DNA of 64,000 nt from Acidovorax soli (GCF_014207955.1 NZ_JACHLK010000014.1:124001-188000), one strand, 5' to 3'. Counted from the first letter of the stretch, positions 1-10,365 are shown. The notes: generated from the letters alone by a model not told the origin. Made by a program: numbers and translations.

Positions 1-911
1 TAGACCTTCTTGAGGTCGGCTGCCGTCGCGGCGTGGAAGTATTCGGCCGCCGTGCGGGTGGCCACGGCCTTCAGGGTCTCTTCGTCCAGGCGCACGCGCA
101 TGGACCAGCCCTCGAAGCCGATGGTCTCGCCCTGCAGCGTGCCCACGCCCACGGTGTACACGCGCACGCCGCGGTCGGCGGCCCATTTGGCGGCCTCCAG
201 CGGGTCCACCCCGGTGGTGCGCTGCCCGTCGGTCAGCATGATGATGGCGGCCGAGTTGTAGGAGCCCGGCGCCACGGGCGTGAAGGGCTTGGCAGGGTCC
301 TGCTTGTTCAGGTCTTCGAGGGGCTTGGGCTTCATGGCCTGGCGCCCGCCCAGGGCCGAGATGTCGATGCCGGCATCGGGGAACAGGGTGGCCAGCGAGA
401 GCATGATGCCGTTGCCCGTGGCCGTGCCGCGCTGCAGCTGGAAGCTGTCGATCGCCTTGACCAGGTCCTCGCGGCTCTGTGTGGGCAGTTGCGCCAGCTG
501 GGCGCTGCCGGCAAAGGCGACGATGCCCACGCGCACATGGCGCGGCAGTTCGGCGATGAAGGCCTTGGCCGCGTCCTGCGCGGCGGTGATGCGGTCGGGC
601 TGCACGTCGGTGGCGCGCATGCTGCCCGAGACGTCCATGGCCAGCATGATGGTCTGGTCCTGCGAAGGCAGGGTGATCACGGCCAGGGGCCGCGCGGCGG
701 CCACGAGCAGGGCGATGAGCGCCAGCAGGAACAGCAGCGGCGGAATGTGCCGGCGCAGGTGCTGGGCCGGGCCCATGGCTTCGCGCACCAACGCCAGGCT
801 GGAGTAGCTCAGCGCCGTTTTCTTGCGCCGGTGCAGCAGCCACCAGTACAGCAGTACCAGGAGCGGTGCGGCCAGCAGCAGCCAGAGCAGGGTGGGCCAG
901 AGAAAGACCAT
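1..911 (-). CDS. VWA-domain membrane protein (BatA/BatB type), 3' end cut by window edge
   Basis: About 303 codons are visible and the C-terminus lies beyond the left edge. Two hydrophobic segments (about residues 5-25 and 55-78) precede a von Willebrand factor A domain. Its MIDAS metal site is seen as DVSGSM, with a later TDG loop. Related proteins sit in the inner membrane with the VWA domain on one face and form the aerotolerance-type (Bat) operon with MoxR and DUF58 proteins, as here. It starts 20 nt after the DUF58 stop, so it is probably the third gene of that operon. The exact role of this family in betaproteobacteria is not established. Confidence 0.88.
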   Translation of the reverse strand, partial: MVFLWPTLLWLLLAAPLLVLLYWWLLHRRKKTALSYSSLALVREAMGPAQHLRRHIPPLLFLLALIALLVAAARPLAVITLPSQDQTIMLAMDVSGSMRATDVQPDRITAAQDAAKAFIAELPRHVRVGIVAFAGSAQLAQLPTQSREDLVKAIDSFQLQRGTATGNGIMLSLATLFPDAGIDISALGGRQAMKPKPLEDLNKQDPAKPFTPVAPGSYNSAAIIMLTDGQRTTGVDPLEAAKWAADRGVRVYTVGVGTLQGETIGFEGWSMRVRLDEETLKAVATRTAAEYFHAATAADLKKV

Positions 912-931
912 GGTGGCGTGTCCTGTGGTTG

Positions 932-1916
932 TCAGGCGGCGGCCTGCGCGGCCGTCCATTGGAACGAGGGGTGCGTGGCCGGGCGCACGCGGTGCTGGCG
1001 CAGGTCCATGAAGCGCAGCAGCGCATCCACCAGGTCGTCGTCGGTGCGCAGCTCCAGCGTATCGGCGCCGGCCTTGGTCAGGCCCTCGCGCAGCACGGCC
1101 TCGCGCTGCGCCGCCAGCCGCGCGAAGCGGTGGCGAAAGCCGCTGTCGTGCGTGTCCACCTGCAGTTGCTCCCCGCTTTCGGCGTCGCGCAGCGTGACCA
1201 GGCCCACGTCGGGCAATTCCAGTTCCAGCGGGTCGAGCAGGCGCACGCTCACCACGTCGTGGCGGCGGGCCAGCTGGGCCAGCGGCTTTTCCCAGCCGGG
1301 GGCGCTGATGAAGTCCGACACCACGAACACCGTGGAACGCCGGCGCAAGGTGCCCAAGGCGCCCTGCAGCAGCAGGTGCAGCTCGGTATTGCCCGATTGC
1401 AGTTGGGGGGCCGGCTTGAGCAGCTGGTGCACCAGGTGCAGCACATGGGCGCGGCTGCTGCGCGGCGGCAGCACGGTGTCCACCGCGCGCGCAGGCGCAC
1501 CGCCGGCGCCATAGAGCATGGCGCCCACGCGGTTGCCGTGGCGCGTGAGCAGGCGCGAGAGCACGGCCACGAAGCCGATCAGGATGTCGCGCTTGGCATT
1601 GCCCTCGGGCCCGAAATTGACCGAGGGGCTCAGGTCCAGCAGGAACCAGGCCGACATCTCGCGGTCTTCGGTGAACACGCGCACATGGGGCAGGTTCAGC
1701 CGCGCGGTCACGTTCCAATCGATGTGGCGCACGTCATCGTGGGGCTGGTACTCGCGCAGGTCCGCCAGGTCCAGGCCGGCGCCGCGCATCAGTGTGCGGT
1801 AGTCGCCCTGCAGCAGCCCGTCGAGCCGGCGGATGACGCTCCACTCCAGCTGCCGCAGCAGGCGGTCGGCCTGGCCGGGCAGGGTGGGGAGCGTGCGCGG
1901 CGGCGCAGCCCCAGTG

Positions 1917-1936
<20 letters not shown>
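932..1936 (-). CDS. DUF58 domain protein
   Basis: 334 aa. It carries the DUF58 signature region around YQPHDDVRHIDWNVTARL (about residues 73-90), followed by a VWA-like fold with FLLDLSPS. DUF58 proteins are partners of MoxR ATPases and are thought to be matured or remodelled by them, but no enzymatic activity is established. The ATG lies inside the end of the MoxR gene (20 nt overlap), which points to translational coupling. The usual next gene in many such operons, a short DUF4381 protein, is absent; the VWA gene follows directly. Confidence 0.9.
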
Positions 1937-2933
<997 letters not shown>

Positions 2934-2966
2934 GGGACTCCTTGCGGGACGGTGGACGGTAGGGAT

Positions 2967-3902
2967 TCAGAAGGGCGACATGCCCACGGCCGAGGCCGCG
3001 TTCTCGATGGGCACGGCAAAACCGATGCCGATGAAGGTGCGCGCCGGCGTGGGGTTGAGGATAGCGGTGACGATGCCGATGACCTCGCCATCCATCGTGA
3101 CCAGCGGGCCGCCCGAGTTGCCGGGGTTGGCCGCCGCGTCGAACTGGATCAGGTTGCCCAGCTCACGCTTGCCCTCGGGCGAGGTGAACTGGCGCCCCAG
3201 GCCCGAGATCACGCCGGCCGAGGCCGAGGGCCCGATGCCGAAGGGAAAACCCACCACGGCGACCTGGTCTCCGGGGCGCAGGTCGTTGGTGGAGCGCAGG
3301 GAGGCGGCTTCCAGGTCGTCGGGTACCTTGTGGGCCTGGAGCACCGCCAGGTCGTTCTCGGGCTGCACGCCGGTGATGGTGGCCGTGGTCTGCAGCCCGT
3401 CGTGGAAGGTCAGCTGGATGCGGTCGGAGCCCGCCACCACGTGCAGGTTGGTGAGGATCACGCCCTTGTCGACGATCACCACACCCGTGCCCACGCCGCG
3501 CTCCACCTCTTCCTTGCCGTTCTTGCTGCGCCCGAAGCCCACCACGCGCACCACCGAGGGTGCGATGGTTTCCACGGCGCGTGCCGCCGCCGAGGGCAGG
3601 GTGGTGGTCTCCAGGGTGCGCAGCACCGCCTTGTCGATGTCTTCCTGGGTGAGCTTGCGGGGCACGGCGCGCTGGTTCAGCCACACGCTGGCGACCAACA
3701 GGGCGGCCAACAACAGCAGGGTCGCCCACAGGGCATGCAGGCTGCGGCGCGAAAGGCTGACCGCCTGGGGCCTGGCGGCGGGCTGTTCCGGGGCAGGCGC
3801 CGCCTGGGCAACCGCCTCCAACGGCGCGGCGCTGCCCGGGTCCGCGGCCCCGGACGGGCGGCGGGCAGGGCGGGAGCTGCTGTAGACAGTGGGTCTGGGC
3901 AT
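2967..3902 (-). CDS. Membrane-anchored trypsin-like serine protease (S1C/DegP-like, no PDZ)
   Basis: 311 aa. A Pro/Ala-rich cytoplasmic head of about 50 residues is followed by one membrane helix (about 56-75). The trypsin-fold domain has a complete catalytic triad: H154 in TNLHVV, D184 in ENDLAVL and S263 in GNSGGP. It stops right after the protease domain, so the PDZ domains of DegP/DegS are missing. A periplasmic quality-control or processing role is inferred from topology. It is the promoter-proximal gene of the MoxR-DUF58-VWA run and is divergent from tatD (101 nt between starts). Confidence 0.88.
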   Translation of the reverse strand: MPRPTVYSSSRPARRPSGAADPGSAAPLEAVAQAAPAPEQPAARPQAVSLSRRSLHALWATLLLLAALLVASVWLNQRAVPRKLTQEDIDKAVLRTLETTTLPSAAARAVETIAPSVVRVVGFGRSKNGKEEVERGVGTGVVIVDKGVILTNLHVVAGSDRIQLTFHDGLQTTATITGVQPENDLAVLQAHKVPDDLEAASLRSTNDLRPGDQVAVVGFPFGIGPSASAGVISGLGRQFTSPEGKRELGNLIQFDAAANPGNSGGPLVTMDGEVIGIVTAILNPTPARTFIGIGFAVPIENAASAVGMSPF

Positions 3903-4003
3903 CCTGTCACCTTCCGGTGCACCTTGGCGCGGTGCATGGTTTCACAGTAGCACGGATCGCGCCCTTGTGCATCCCCCGGGACATCATCGTGCATCATGTT
4001 CGC

Positions 4004-4828
4004 ATGAGCTTCTGGATAGACACCCATTGCCACCTCGATGCCCCCGAGCTGGCGCCCGATGTGGATGCCGTGCGCGCACAGGCGCGTGCGGCCGGCGTGG
4101 CGCACTGCGTACTGCCGGCGGTGCAGCGCTCCAACTGGGACGATGTGCGCCGGCTGGCGCACCAACATGGGGACAGCTACGCCCTGGGAATCCACCCCCT
4201 GTGCACCGCCACGGCGGCCGACGAGGACCTGGCGCACCTGGCCCAGGCCCTGGCGCAGCACCACGACGACCCGCGCCTGGTCGCCGTGGGCGAGATCGGC
4301 CTCGACTACTTCGTGCCGGGGCTCGACCCGGACCGGCAGGCGCATTTCTACCGCGAGCAGCTCAGGCTGGCGCGGCGCTTCGGGCTGCCGGTGATCCTGC
4401 ACGTGCGCCGCTCGGCCGACAAGCTGCTCAAGGGCCTGCGCGAGGTCCCGGGCCTGTCGGGCATCGCCCATGCCTTCAATGGCAGCGTGCAGCAGGCCCA
4501 GGCCTTCGTGGACCTGGGTTTCAAGCTCGGCTTTGGCGGCGCCATCACCTACGACCGCGCCCTGCAGCTGCGCCGTCTGGCCACCGAGCTGCCGCTCGGC
4601 TGCCTGGTGATGGAGACCGACTCGCCCGACATCCCGCCGCACTGGCTCTACACCACCGCCGCCGAGCGCGAGGCGGGCCGCCCCCAGGGCCGCAACACTC
4701 CGGGCGAGCTGCCGCGCATCGGCGAGGTGGTGGCGGGGCTGCGTGGCATGCCCGTGCAGGCGCTGGCCGCGGCCTCCACGGCGAACGCGATGGCGGCCTT
4801 GCCGCGCATGGCACCTCTGCTGCCCTAG
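4004..4828 (+). CDS. tatD: TatD family metal-dependent hydrolase
   Basis: 274 aa. Metal-binding and catalytic motifs of the TatD amidohydrolase family are all present: DTHCHLD near the N-terminus (residues 5-11), GEIGLDYF, a conserved His in HVRRS, and ETDSPDIPP near the end. TatD proteins are 3'-5' DNases/RNases; E. coli TatD has a role in DNA repair and quality control. The chosen ATG begins MSFWIDTHCH, so the first metal ligands sit at the usual distance from the start; upstream in-frame starts would add about 29 unconserved residues. Paralogues (YcfH, YjjV) cannot be excluded by eye. Confidence 0.88.
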   Translation: MSFWIDTHCHLDAPELAPDVDAVRAQARAAGVAHCVLPAVQRSNWDDVRRLAHQHGDSYALGIHPLCTATAADEDLAHLAQALAQHHDDPRLVAVGEIGLDYFVPGLDPDRQAHFYREQLRLARRFGLPVILHVRRSADKLLKGLREVPGLSGIAHAFNGSVQQAQAFVDLGFKLGFGGAITYDRALQLRRLATELPLGCLVMETDSPDIPPHWLYTTAAEREAGRPQGRNTPGELPRIGEVVAGLRGMPVQALAAASTANAMAALPRMAPLLP

Positions 4829-4925
4829 CAGACACGCTTGCTTACCTTTTGTGCGCGGCAAATGGACGTTCTTTAGCTATACATTTGATAGTAATTGCGC
4901 GCCATCGCATTCGCCCGCACACCGC

Positions 4926-5465
4926 ATGTCCTCCATCTCCCCTGCCACGCCCCCCGATCACACGCCAGCCCGGTTGACCGGCCTGCCGGCCGTGGTGTCC
5001 GGGCGCACCGTGGTGCTGGTGCTGGGCAGTTTTCCCGGCGCCGCCTCGCTGCGCGCGCAGCAGTACTATGGCCATCCGCAGAACCAGTTCTGGCGTATCC
5101 TGCAGGCGCTGTGGCCGCAGCACCCACTGCCGGGGCCCGGCCAGTACGCCCAGCGCTGCGCGTGGCTGCTCGAGCGCGGGCTGGGCCTGTGGGACGTGTA
5201 TGCCAGCTGCGAGCGCGAGGGCAGCCTGGACGCCGACATCCGCCATGCCGTGGTGAATGATTTTGCGGCGCTGCGCGCCGTGGCACCACGGCTGGCCGCC
5301 ATCGCCCACAATGGGGGTGAAAGCTACAAGCACGCGGCGCGCACCGCCGCCCTGGGCGTGCCGGTGCACAAGCTGCCGTCGACCAGCCCGGCCAACGCCT
5401 CCTGGAGCTTCGAGCGCAAACTGAACGCCTGGGCCGAACTCATGGCCCGTTATGAATTGACCTGA
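4926..5465 (+). CDS. DNA-deoxyinosine glycosylase (UDG superfamily family 6)
   Basis: 179 aa. The N-terminal block VVLVLGSFPGAASLRAQQYY followed by GHPQNQFWRI is the signature of the uracil-DNA glycosylase superfamily, hypoxanthine-DNA glycosylase branch; the C-terminal motif is seen as LPSTSPAN. Such enzymes remove hypoxanthine produced by adenine deamination and start base-excision repair. The ATG gives MSSISPATPP; longer in-frame starts reach back over the tatD stop and have no support. The stop abuts the next ATG with no gap, so the two genes are probably co-transcribed. Confidence 0.87.
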   Translation: MSSISPATPPDHTPARLTGLPAVVSGRTVVLVLGSFPGAASLRAQQYYGHPQNQFWRILQALWPQHPLPGPGQYAQRCAWLLERGLGLWDVYASCEREGSLDADIRHAVVNDFAALRAVAPRLAAIAHNGGESYKHAARTAALGVPVHKLPSTSPANASWSFERKLNAWAELMARYELT

Positions 5466-6230
5466 ATGACCACCCGCAAGAAAGCCCGCCCGATCGAACT
5501 GCCCGAAGTCAGCGTCTCCGATGACGGCGAAGTGCGCCACCTGCACCTGGGCACGCCCTGGATCCAGGGCTCGATGCGCGTGGACGAACCCTTTGCGCTG
5601 GAGCTGGAGTACGTGCAGCGCATGATGGCCTGGCTGCTCTTCGTCGAGCCCGCGTCCGTGGGCAAGCGCCACGCCATGCAACTGGGCCTGGGGGCGGGCG
5701 CCATCACCAAGTTCTGCCACAAGAAGCTGCGCCTGTGCGCCACGGCCATCGAGCTCAACCCCCAGGTGCTGGCCGTGTGCCGCCAATGGTTCAAGCTGCC
5801 GCCCGATGGCCCCAAGCTGCGCGTGGTGCTGGCCGATGCGGCCCAGGAGATCCAGAACCCCATGTGGCTCGGGACCGTCGATGCGCTCGCCGTCGATCTG
5901 TACGACCACGATGCGGCCGCGCCCGTGCTCGACAGCCCCGACTTCTACGCCGACTGCCGCGCCCTGCTGTCCGAGGACGGCAGCATGACGGTGAACCTCT
6001 TTGGCCGCTCGTCGAGTTACGAGAAGAGCCTCCAGAGCATGGCCAGCGCCTTTGGTGAGGACGCGCTCTGGGCCTTCAAGCCCACGCGCGAAGGCAACAC
6101 CGTGGTGCTGGCCCAGCGCACCCCCACACGCCCCAAGCGCGCCGAGCTGCTGGCCCGTGCCGAAGCCATCCAGGCGCGCTGGGAGCTGCCCGCTCCCAAA
6201 TGGCTGCGGGTGTTCAAACCCGTGGCCTGA
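5466..6230 (+). CDS. Spermidine synthase-like SAM-fold protein
   Basis: 254 aa. A Rossmann methyltransferase core is visible: LGLGAGAITKF (motif I, about residues 75-85), IELNP (acidic ribose-binding strand), and ADAAQEI before DALAVDLYDHD. The layout matches spermidine-synthase-like proteins found singly in proteobacterial genomes. The substrate is unknown; true polyamine synthases have a longer N-terminal beta domain, so spermidine synthesis is only one option. The ATG directly follows the stop of the glycosylase gene. Confidence 0.8.
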   Translation: MTTRKKARPIELPEVSVSDDGEVRHLHLGTPWIQGSMRVDEPFALELEYVQRMMAWLLFVEPASVGKRHAMQLGLGAGAITKFCHKKLRLCATAIELNPQVLAVCRQWFKLPPDGPKLRVVLADAAQEIQNPMWLGTVDALAVDLYDHDAAAPVLDSPDFYADCRALLSEDGSMTVNLFGRSSSYEKSLQSMASAFGEDALWAFKPTREGNTVVLAQRTPTRPKRAELLARAEAIQARWELPAPKWLRVFKPVA

Positions 6231-6282
6231 CCGCCTTGCACCCTGCCCACCCGTCCCGCCCATCCCCTCCAAGAGGTCCGAC

Positions 6283-8091
6283 ATGAGCACCACCATTTCC
6301 CCGCCCGCTCCAACCGCGAAGGCCGGCATCGCCCCGGTCAACCACATCGGCCCCGTGGACTGGCGCCGCCTGGTCGAGTGGCTGAGCGCCGATGGCGTGA
6401 TCTCCCAGGAAGAGGCGCAGCGCACAATTGCCCGCTGCTCGCAGGCCGAAAGCGCGCAGCCGGCGTTGGTCCGGCTGGCCGCGGTGGCCATGACGCGCGC
6501 CTCCGATGGCAAGCCGCTGGACATCGAGCTGCTCACCGAGTACCTGGCCAAGCGCAGCGGCCTGCCCTACATGCGCATCGACCCGCTCAAGGTCGATGTG
6601 GGCCGGGTCGCCGACACCATGAGCGCCACCTATGCCGAGCGCCACAAGGTGCTGCCCGTGCAGGTGACGACCAAGGAGGTGGTGGTGGCCACGGCCGAGC
6701 CCTTCATCAGCGACTGGGTGGCCGAGGTCGAGCGCCAGTCGCGCCGCACGGTGCGCCGCGTGGTGGCCAACCCGCAGGACATCCATCGCTTCACGGCCGA
6801 GTTCTTTGCGCTGGCCAAATCCGTGCGCGCCGCGCAGAAGGCCGGCGGCGCCGCCAGCGGCAGCAGCTTCGAGCAACTGGTGGAACTGGGCAAGAGCAAC
6901 AAGCAGCTCGATGCCAATGACCAGGGCGTGGTCCGGGTGGTGGACTGGCTCTGGCAATACGCCTTCGACCAGCGCGCGAGCGACATCCACCTGGAGCCGC
7001 GGCGCGAGCAGGGCGTGATCCGCTTTCGCATCGACGGCGTGCTGCACCCGGTCTACCAGATGCCCATGGGCGTGCACAACGCGATGATCTCGCGCATCAA
7101 GCTGCTCGGCCGCATCGACGTGGTGGAAAAGCGCCGCCCGCAGGATGGCCGCATCAAGACCCGCAACCAGCGCGGCGACGAGGTGGAAATGCGCCTGTCC
7201 ACGCTGCCCACGGCTTTCGGCGAGAAGATGGTGATGCGGATCTTCGACCCCGACAACACCGTCAAGGACCTCGATGCCCTGGGCTTCGCGCAGCACGACG
7301 CGACGCGCTGGGAGGGGCTGGTCAAGCGCCCGCACGGCATCATCCTCGTGACCGGGCCCACGGGCTCGGGCAAGACCACCACGCTGTACTCCACGCTCAA
7401 GCGCGTGGCCACTGAAGAGGTCAACGTGAGCACGGTGGAGGACCCGATCGAAATGATCGAGCCCAGCTTCAACCAGACCCAGGTGCAGCCCCAGCTCGAC
7501 TTCAACTTTGCCGAGGGCCTGCGCGCGCTGATGCGCCAGGACCCGGACATCATCATGGTCGGCGAAATCCGTGACCTGGAGACGGCCGAGATGGCGATCC
7601 AGGCGGCACTCACGGGCCACCTGGTGTTCTCCACGCTGCACACCAACGACGCGCCCTCGGCCATCACCCGCATGATGGAACTGGGCGTGCCCTCCTACCT
7701 GATCAATGCCACGCTGCTCGGGGTGCTCGCGCAGCGCCTGGTGCGCACCTTCTGCAAGCAGTGCAAGCAAAAGGACGAGTCGGCCGACCGCGAGGCGCTC
7801 AGTGCCTTCATCAAGCCCTGGAAGCTCAGCGGCGGCTACCAGCCCTACAAGGCCGTGGGCTGCGTGGACTGCCGCATGACCGGCTTCCAGGGGCGCATGG
7901 GGCTGTACGAACTGCTCACGGTGAGCGAGGCCCTCAAGGAGAAGATCAACACTGCGCCCTCGATCGAGGCGCTGCGCCGCCAGGCCATTGCCGACGGCAT
8001 GCGGCCCCTGCGCCTGGCCGGTGCCTTGCGTGTGGCCGAGGGCATCACCACCATCGAGGAGGTGATGTCCGCGACCCCTCCAATGGACTGA
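6283..8091 (+). CDS. GspE/PulE/PilB-type secretion ATPase
   Basis: 602 aa. An N-terminal GspE-like domain (about 20-170) precedes a T2SS/T4P ATPase core with Walker A GPTGSGKTTT, Asp box, Walker B region DPDIIMVGEIRD and His box HLVFSTLHTND. A four-cysteine zinc site is present (FCKQCKQ and GCVDC). These hexameric ATPases drive type II secretion or type IV pilus assembly at the inner membrane. No gspF, gspG, pilC or pilD homologue is near, so it is an isolated copy. The ATG at 6283 gives MSTTISPPAP after an AAGAGG ribosome site. Confidence 0.87.
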   Translation: MSTTISPPAPTAKAGIAPVNHIGPVDWRRLVEWLSADGVISQEEAQRTIARCSQAESAQPALVRLAAVAMTRASDGKPLDIELLTEYLAKRSGLPYMRIDPLKVDVGRVADTMSATYAERHKVLPVQVTTKEVVVATAEPFISDWVAEVERQSRRTVRRVVANPQDIHRFTAEFFALAKSVRAAQKAGGAASGSSFEQLVELGKSNKQLDANDQGVVRVVDWLWQYAFDQRASDIHLEPRREQGVIRFRIDGVLHPVYQMPMGVHNAMISRIKLLGRIDVVEKRRPQDGRIKTRNQRGDEVEMRLSTLPTAFGEKMVMRIFDPDNTVKDLDALGFAQHDATRWEGLVKRPHGIILVTGPTGSGKTTTLYSTLKRVATEEVNVSTVEDPIEMIEPSFNQTQVQPQLDFNFAEGLRALMRQDPDIIMVGEIRDLETAEMAIQAALTGHLVFSTLHTNDAPSAITRMMELGVPSYLINATLLGVLAQRLVRTFCKQCKQKDESADREALSAFIKPWKLSGGYQPYKAVGCVDCRMTGFQGRMGLYELLTVSEALKEKINTAPSIEALRRQAIADGMRPLRLAGALRVAEGITTIEEVMSATPPMD

Positions 8092-8136
8092 TTTGCATGC
8101 CTTGTACATAGGGAAAACGCGCAGTCCCGAGTGTTA

Positions 8137-8163
8137 CCGGGTGTAGGTGGAATCCACATCCGG
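8137..8163. promoter_or_regulatory. Imperfect 27-bp dyad upstream of tctB
   Basis: The 130-nt gap before tctB contains CCGGGTGTAGG and CCACATCCGG arranged as an imperfect inverted repeat (8 of 11 positions pair) around a short centre. It lies about 60 nt before the tctB start, where an operator or promoter element would be expected. The regulator is unknown and chance is possible in G+C-rich DNA. Confidence 0.25.
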
Positions 8164-8221
8164 CGGGGGCCTTGCTGCCCCCACAATCGCACGGTCGTGA
8201 AATCCGCATAGGAGACATATC

Positions 8222-8710
8222 GTGCAAATCAAAAGTCAAAAAGACTTTTTCTCTGGCCTCATGTTCATGGGTGTCGGTGTCGCGTTCGCGTGGGGGGCCA
8301 CCACCTACAACGTCGGCAACGGTGCCCGCATGGGGCCTGGCTACTTCCCGCTGCTGCTGGGCATCCTGCTGGCCCTGATCGGTGCGGTGATCACCTTCAA
8401 GGCCACCACCGTCGAGACGGTGGACGGTGACAAGATCGGCAAGTGGGCCTGGAAGCCGCTGTTCTTCATCCTCGCTGCCAACTTTGCCTTCGGCATCCTG
8501 CTGGGCGGCCTGCCCAGCCTGGGGATTCCGGCCATGGGCCTGATCGTCGGCATCTATGCGCTGACCTTCATCTCCAGCCTGGCCGGCAACGAGTTCAAGG
8601 CGCGCGATGTGTTCGTGCTCGCCACCGTGCTCGCAGTCGGCAGCTACGTGGCATTCGTCTGGGCGCTGAAGCTGCAGTTCCCGGTGTGGCCCAGTTTCAT
8701 TTCCGGTTAA
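8222..8710 (+). CDS. tctB: Tripartite tricarboxylate transporter small membrane subunit TctB
   Basis: 162 aa with four predicted membrane helices and the TctB-typical N-terminal block GARMGPGYFPLLLG. It partners TctA in a secondary, ion-coupled carboxylate importer fed by a periplasmic TctC/Bug binding protein. The GTG start is supported by AGGAG at 8210-8214, 7 nt upstream. tctA follows after 18 nt, so both form one operon. There is no tctC gene on either side, which is unusual for the classic tctCBA order. Confidence 0.9.
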   Translation: MQIKSQKDFFSGLMFMGVGVAFAWGATTYNVGNGARMGPGYFPLLLGILLALIGAVITFKATTVETVDGDKIGKWAWKPLFFILAANFAFGILLGGLPSLGIPAMGLIVGIYALTFISSLAGNEFKARDVFVLATVLAVGSYVAFVWALKLQFPVWPSFISG

Positions 8711-8728
8711 GCCAGGAGCATCCACACC

Positions 8729-10240
8729 ATGGAATTGATCAACAACCTGTCGCTGGGCTTCGGCGTAGCGTTCACGTTCCAGAACCTCATCTATTGCTTC
8801 ATCGGCTGCCTCTTGGGCACGCTGATCGGCGTGCTGCCCGGCATCGGCCCCGTGGCCACCATCGCCATGCTGCTGCCTGCCACCTACGCCCTGCCCCCCG
8901 TGGCGGCGCTGATCATGCTGGCCGGTATCTACTACGGCGCCCAGTACGGCGGCTCCACCACCGCCATCCTGGTCAACCTGCCGGGCGAATCGTCCTCGGT
9001 GGTGACCGTGATCGACGGCTACCAGATGGCGCGCAAGGGCCGAGCGGGGCCGGCGCTTGCGGCGGCCGGGCTGGGTTCGTTCTTCGCCGGTTGCGTGGGC
9101 ACGCTGATCCTGGCGGCCTTCGCGCCCCCGCTGACCGAAGTGGCCTTCAAGTTCGGCCCTGCCGAATACTTCTCGCTGATGGTGCTGGGCCTGATCGGTG
9201 CCGTGGTGCTGGCCTCGGGCTCGCTGCTCAAGGCTGTGGGCATGATCGTGCTGGGCCTGCTGATGGGCCTGGTGGGTACCGACGTGAACTCGGGCGTGGC
9301 CCGCTTCAGCTTCGACATCCCCGAACTGACCGACGGCATCGGCTTCGTGACCATCGCCATGGGCGTGTTCGGTTACGGTGAAATCATTGCCAACCTCTCG
9401 CGCCCCGACGACGAGCGCGAAGTGTTCACCGCCAAGGTCGAGGGCCTGTTCCCCACCAAGGAAGACTTCAAGCGCATGATCCCCGCCGTGCTGCGCGGAA
9501 CCTCGCTGGGGGCTGCCCTCGGTATCCTGCCCGGTGGCGGCGCGCTGCTGGCGGCCTTCGCTGCCTACACGATCGAGAAGAAGACCAAGCTCAAGCCCGG
9601 CGAAGTGCCGTTCGGCCAGGGCAACATCCGCGGCGTGGCGTCGCCCGAGTCGGCCAACAACGCCGGTTCGCAGACCTCGTTCATCCCGCTGCTGACGCTG
9701 GGTATTCCTCCCAACGCCGTGATGGCGCTGATGGTGGGTGCCATGACCATCCACAACATCCAGCCTGGTCCCCAGGTGATGACGAGCAACCCCGAGCTGT
9801 TCTGGGGCCTGATCGCCTCGATGTGGATCGGCAACGCCATGCTGGTGATCCTGAACCTGCCGCTGATCGGCATCTGGATCAAGCTGCTCACCGTGCCCTA
9901 CCGCTGGCTGTACCCCTCCATCGTGCTGTTCTGCGCGGTCGGTGTGTACTCGACCAACAACAACACCTTCGACATTTGGATGGTGGGTGCCTTCGGTCTG
10001 GTGGGCTACATCTTCCACAAGCTGGGCACGGAACCTGCGCCCCTGCTGCTGGGCTTCATCCTGGGCCCGATGATGGAAGAAAACCTGCGCCGTGCCCTGC
10101 TGCTGTCGCGCGGCGACTGGAGCGTGTTCGTCACGCGTCCGCTGTCGGCCGGCCTGCTGGCGGCCGCCGCCCTGCTGCTGGTCATCGTGCTGCTGCCTGC
10201 GGTGAAGAGCAAGCGTGAAGAGGCCTTCGTCGAGGACTGA
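8729..10240 (+). CDS. tctA: Tripartite tricarboxylate transporter large permease TctA
   Basis: 503 aa, full length, with about 11-12 membrane helices. Family blocks seen include GCLLGTLIGVLPGIGPVATI near the N-terminus, the YYGAQYGGSTTAIL region, and SPESANNAGSQTSFIPLLTL in the second half. It forms the transport path together with TctB. Substrates in this family include citrate and many other carboxylates; the substrate is set by the TctC/Bug protein, which is missing here. A strong terminator follows the stop. Confidence 0.93.
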   Translation: MELINNLSLGFGVAFTFQNLIYCFIGCLLGTLIGVLPGIGPVATIAMLLPATYALPPVAALIMLAGIYYGAQYGGSTTAILVNLPGESSSVVTVIDGYQMARKGRAGPALAAAGLGSFFAGCVGTLILAAFAPPLTEVAFKFGPAEYFSLMVLGLIGAVVLASGSLLKAVGMIVLGLLMGLVGTDVNSGVARFSFDIPELTDGIGFVTIAMGVFGYGEIIANLSRPDDEREVFTAKVEGLFPTKEDFKRMIPAVLRGTSLGAALGILPGGGALLAAFAAYTIEKKTKLKPGEVPFGQGNIRGVASPESANNAGSQTSFIPLLTLGIPPNAVMALMVGAMTIHNIQPGPQVMTSNPELFWGLIASMWIGNAMLVILNLPLIGIWIKLLTVPYRWLYPSIVLFCAVGVYSTNNNTFDIWMVGAFGLVGYIFHKLGTEPAPLLLGFILGPMMEENLRRALLLSRGDWSVFVTRPLSAGLLAAAALLLVIVLLPAVKSKREEAFVED

Positions 10241-10266
10241 TCCCTCGGCGGTCCCTGACCTCCCCG

Positions 10267-10296
10267 CAACGGCGCCTTCGGGCGCCGTTGTTTTTT
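10267..10296 (+). terminator. Rho-independent terminator after tctA
   Basis: CAACGGCGCC and GGCGCCGTTG form a perfect 10-bp stem with a TTCG tetraloop followed by six T. It begins 27 nt after the tctA stop. Confidence 0.92.
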
Positions 10297-10365
10297 GGCG
10301 AGTCCGCGCTGCCGGCTTGGTGGGGTCGCAGTAGACAATGGCGTGACCGCTTCTTGATCCAGCGC

